From contig JAUCQB010000182.1 of the NCBI GenBank assembly GCA_030372985.1, forward strand, positions 1 through 44,253: DNA of 44,253 nt. The letters are read 5' to 3'. Positions 44,216-44,253 of the stretch are shown one piece after another (within the stretch, counting starts at the first letter, position 1; the number at the start of each line of letters is the position of its first letter). Under the pieces are notes generated by a model. That model worked only from the letters and a program-made list of their open reading frames with translations, did no database searches and had not been told where the DNA came from. Source of the stretch: Phycisphaerae bacterium (GTDB lineage Bacteria > Planctomycetota > Phycisphaerae > UBA1845 > PWPN01). The position numbers and the translations under genes are program-made.

Positions 44216-44253
44216 CTGTCTCTTATACACATCTCCGAGCCCACGAGACAGCG
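44216..44253. other. Nextera (Tn5) sequencing adapter remnant
   Basis: From 44216 the sequence begins CTGTCTCTTATACACATCT and continues as the Illumina Nextera Read 2 adapter to about 44249. The last four bases, AGCG, would be the start of the index. The true genomic sequence therefore ends at 44215. The 19-base start is also the Tn5 mosaic end, but its exact position at the contig end, followed by the adapter tail, shows it is synthetic. Confidence 0.97.

Noticed and set aside
44216..44234. Tn5 mosaic end suggesting a transposon end
   Set aside because: It is followed directly by the Illumina Read 2 adapter tail at the contig edge, so it is library-derived, not a mobile element.

Overview
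The window looks like one contig from a GC-rich Gram-negative-type bacterium, most likely a planctomycete (Planctomycetota, perhaps Phycisphaerae-like). That is inferred from gene content: three tandem DUF4139-type proteins beside an ECF sigma factor, a YdjY-domain secreted protein, a membrane protein ending in dockerin-like calcium loops, a GH106-like glycosidase, a PPP-type phosphatase paired with a small Ser/Thr kinase, and long lipoprotein/TolC sequences. No rRNA, tRNA, CRISPR array, transposase or phage gene was seen. Both contig ends are library artefacts: a 17-base poly-G run on the left and a Nextera adapter on the right.

Layout. 1-3744 (minus) is a translationally coupled operon in which uvrA is split into an N-terminal half and a C-terminal half, with two small genes between them; the second resembles WapI-type immunity proteins. 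4106-4318 encodes a tiny secreted Asp/Cys-rich protein. 4712-8566 holds a GH106-like glycosidase and a methyltransferase. 8792-14457 is an ECF sigma factor followed by three paralogous DUF4139 proteins, with palindromic and heptanucleotide repeats between the paralogues. 14582-17550 has a divergent folD, a YdjY-domain protein and a degenerate amidase-like protein, ending in a strong terminator. 17906-19668 is a kinase/phosphatase pair joined by an ATGA overlap. 19749-25976 is housekeeping: marC, elbB, prfB with its programmed +1 frameshift, kup, a thioredoxin-fold lipoprotein and a PHP-family histidinol-phosphatase-like gene. 26175-30816 has a lipid acyltransferase-like gene, an alpha/beta-hydrolase lipoprotein, a VTT/TVP38 membrane protein and a Na+/alanine symporter. 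31036-40453 (minus) reads tolC, hlyD, ABC ATPase, MacB-like permease and then a large secreted glycosidase with an NPCBM domain. 40971-44105 (minus) is a DUF362 membrane protein with C-terminal dockerin-like repeats.

How they fit together. The split uvrA products would have to associate to give one UvrA with two ATPase heads for nucleotide excision repair. The sigma factor and the first DUF4139 protein, which carries an N-terminal membrane segment, look like a sigma/regulator pair, with the other two DUF4139 proteins as secreted relatives. The kinase and phosphatase probably act on shared substrates. TolC, HlyD, ATPase and permease make a complete MacAB-TolC-type envelope-spanning exporter.

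The best candidates for something undescribed are the split uvrA operon with embedded genes, the FolD-like enzyme that has lost its key catalytic lysine, the repeat-invaded 5' end of the second DUF4139 gene, and the Asp/Cys-rich secreted miniprotein. All calls come from reading the sequence; no database search was run.
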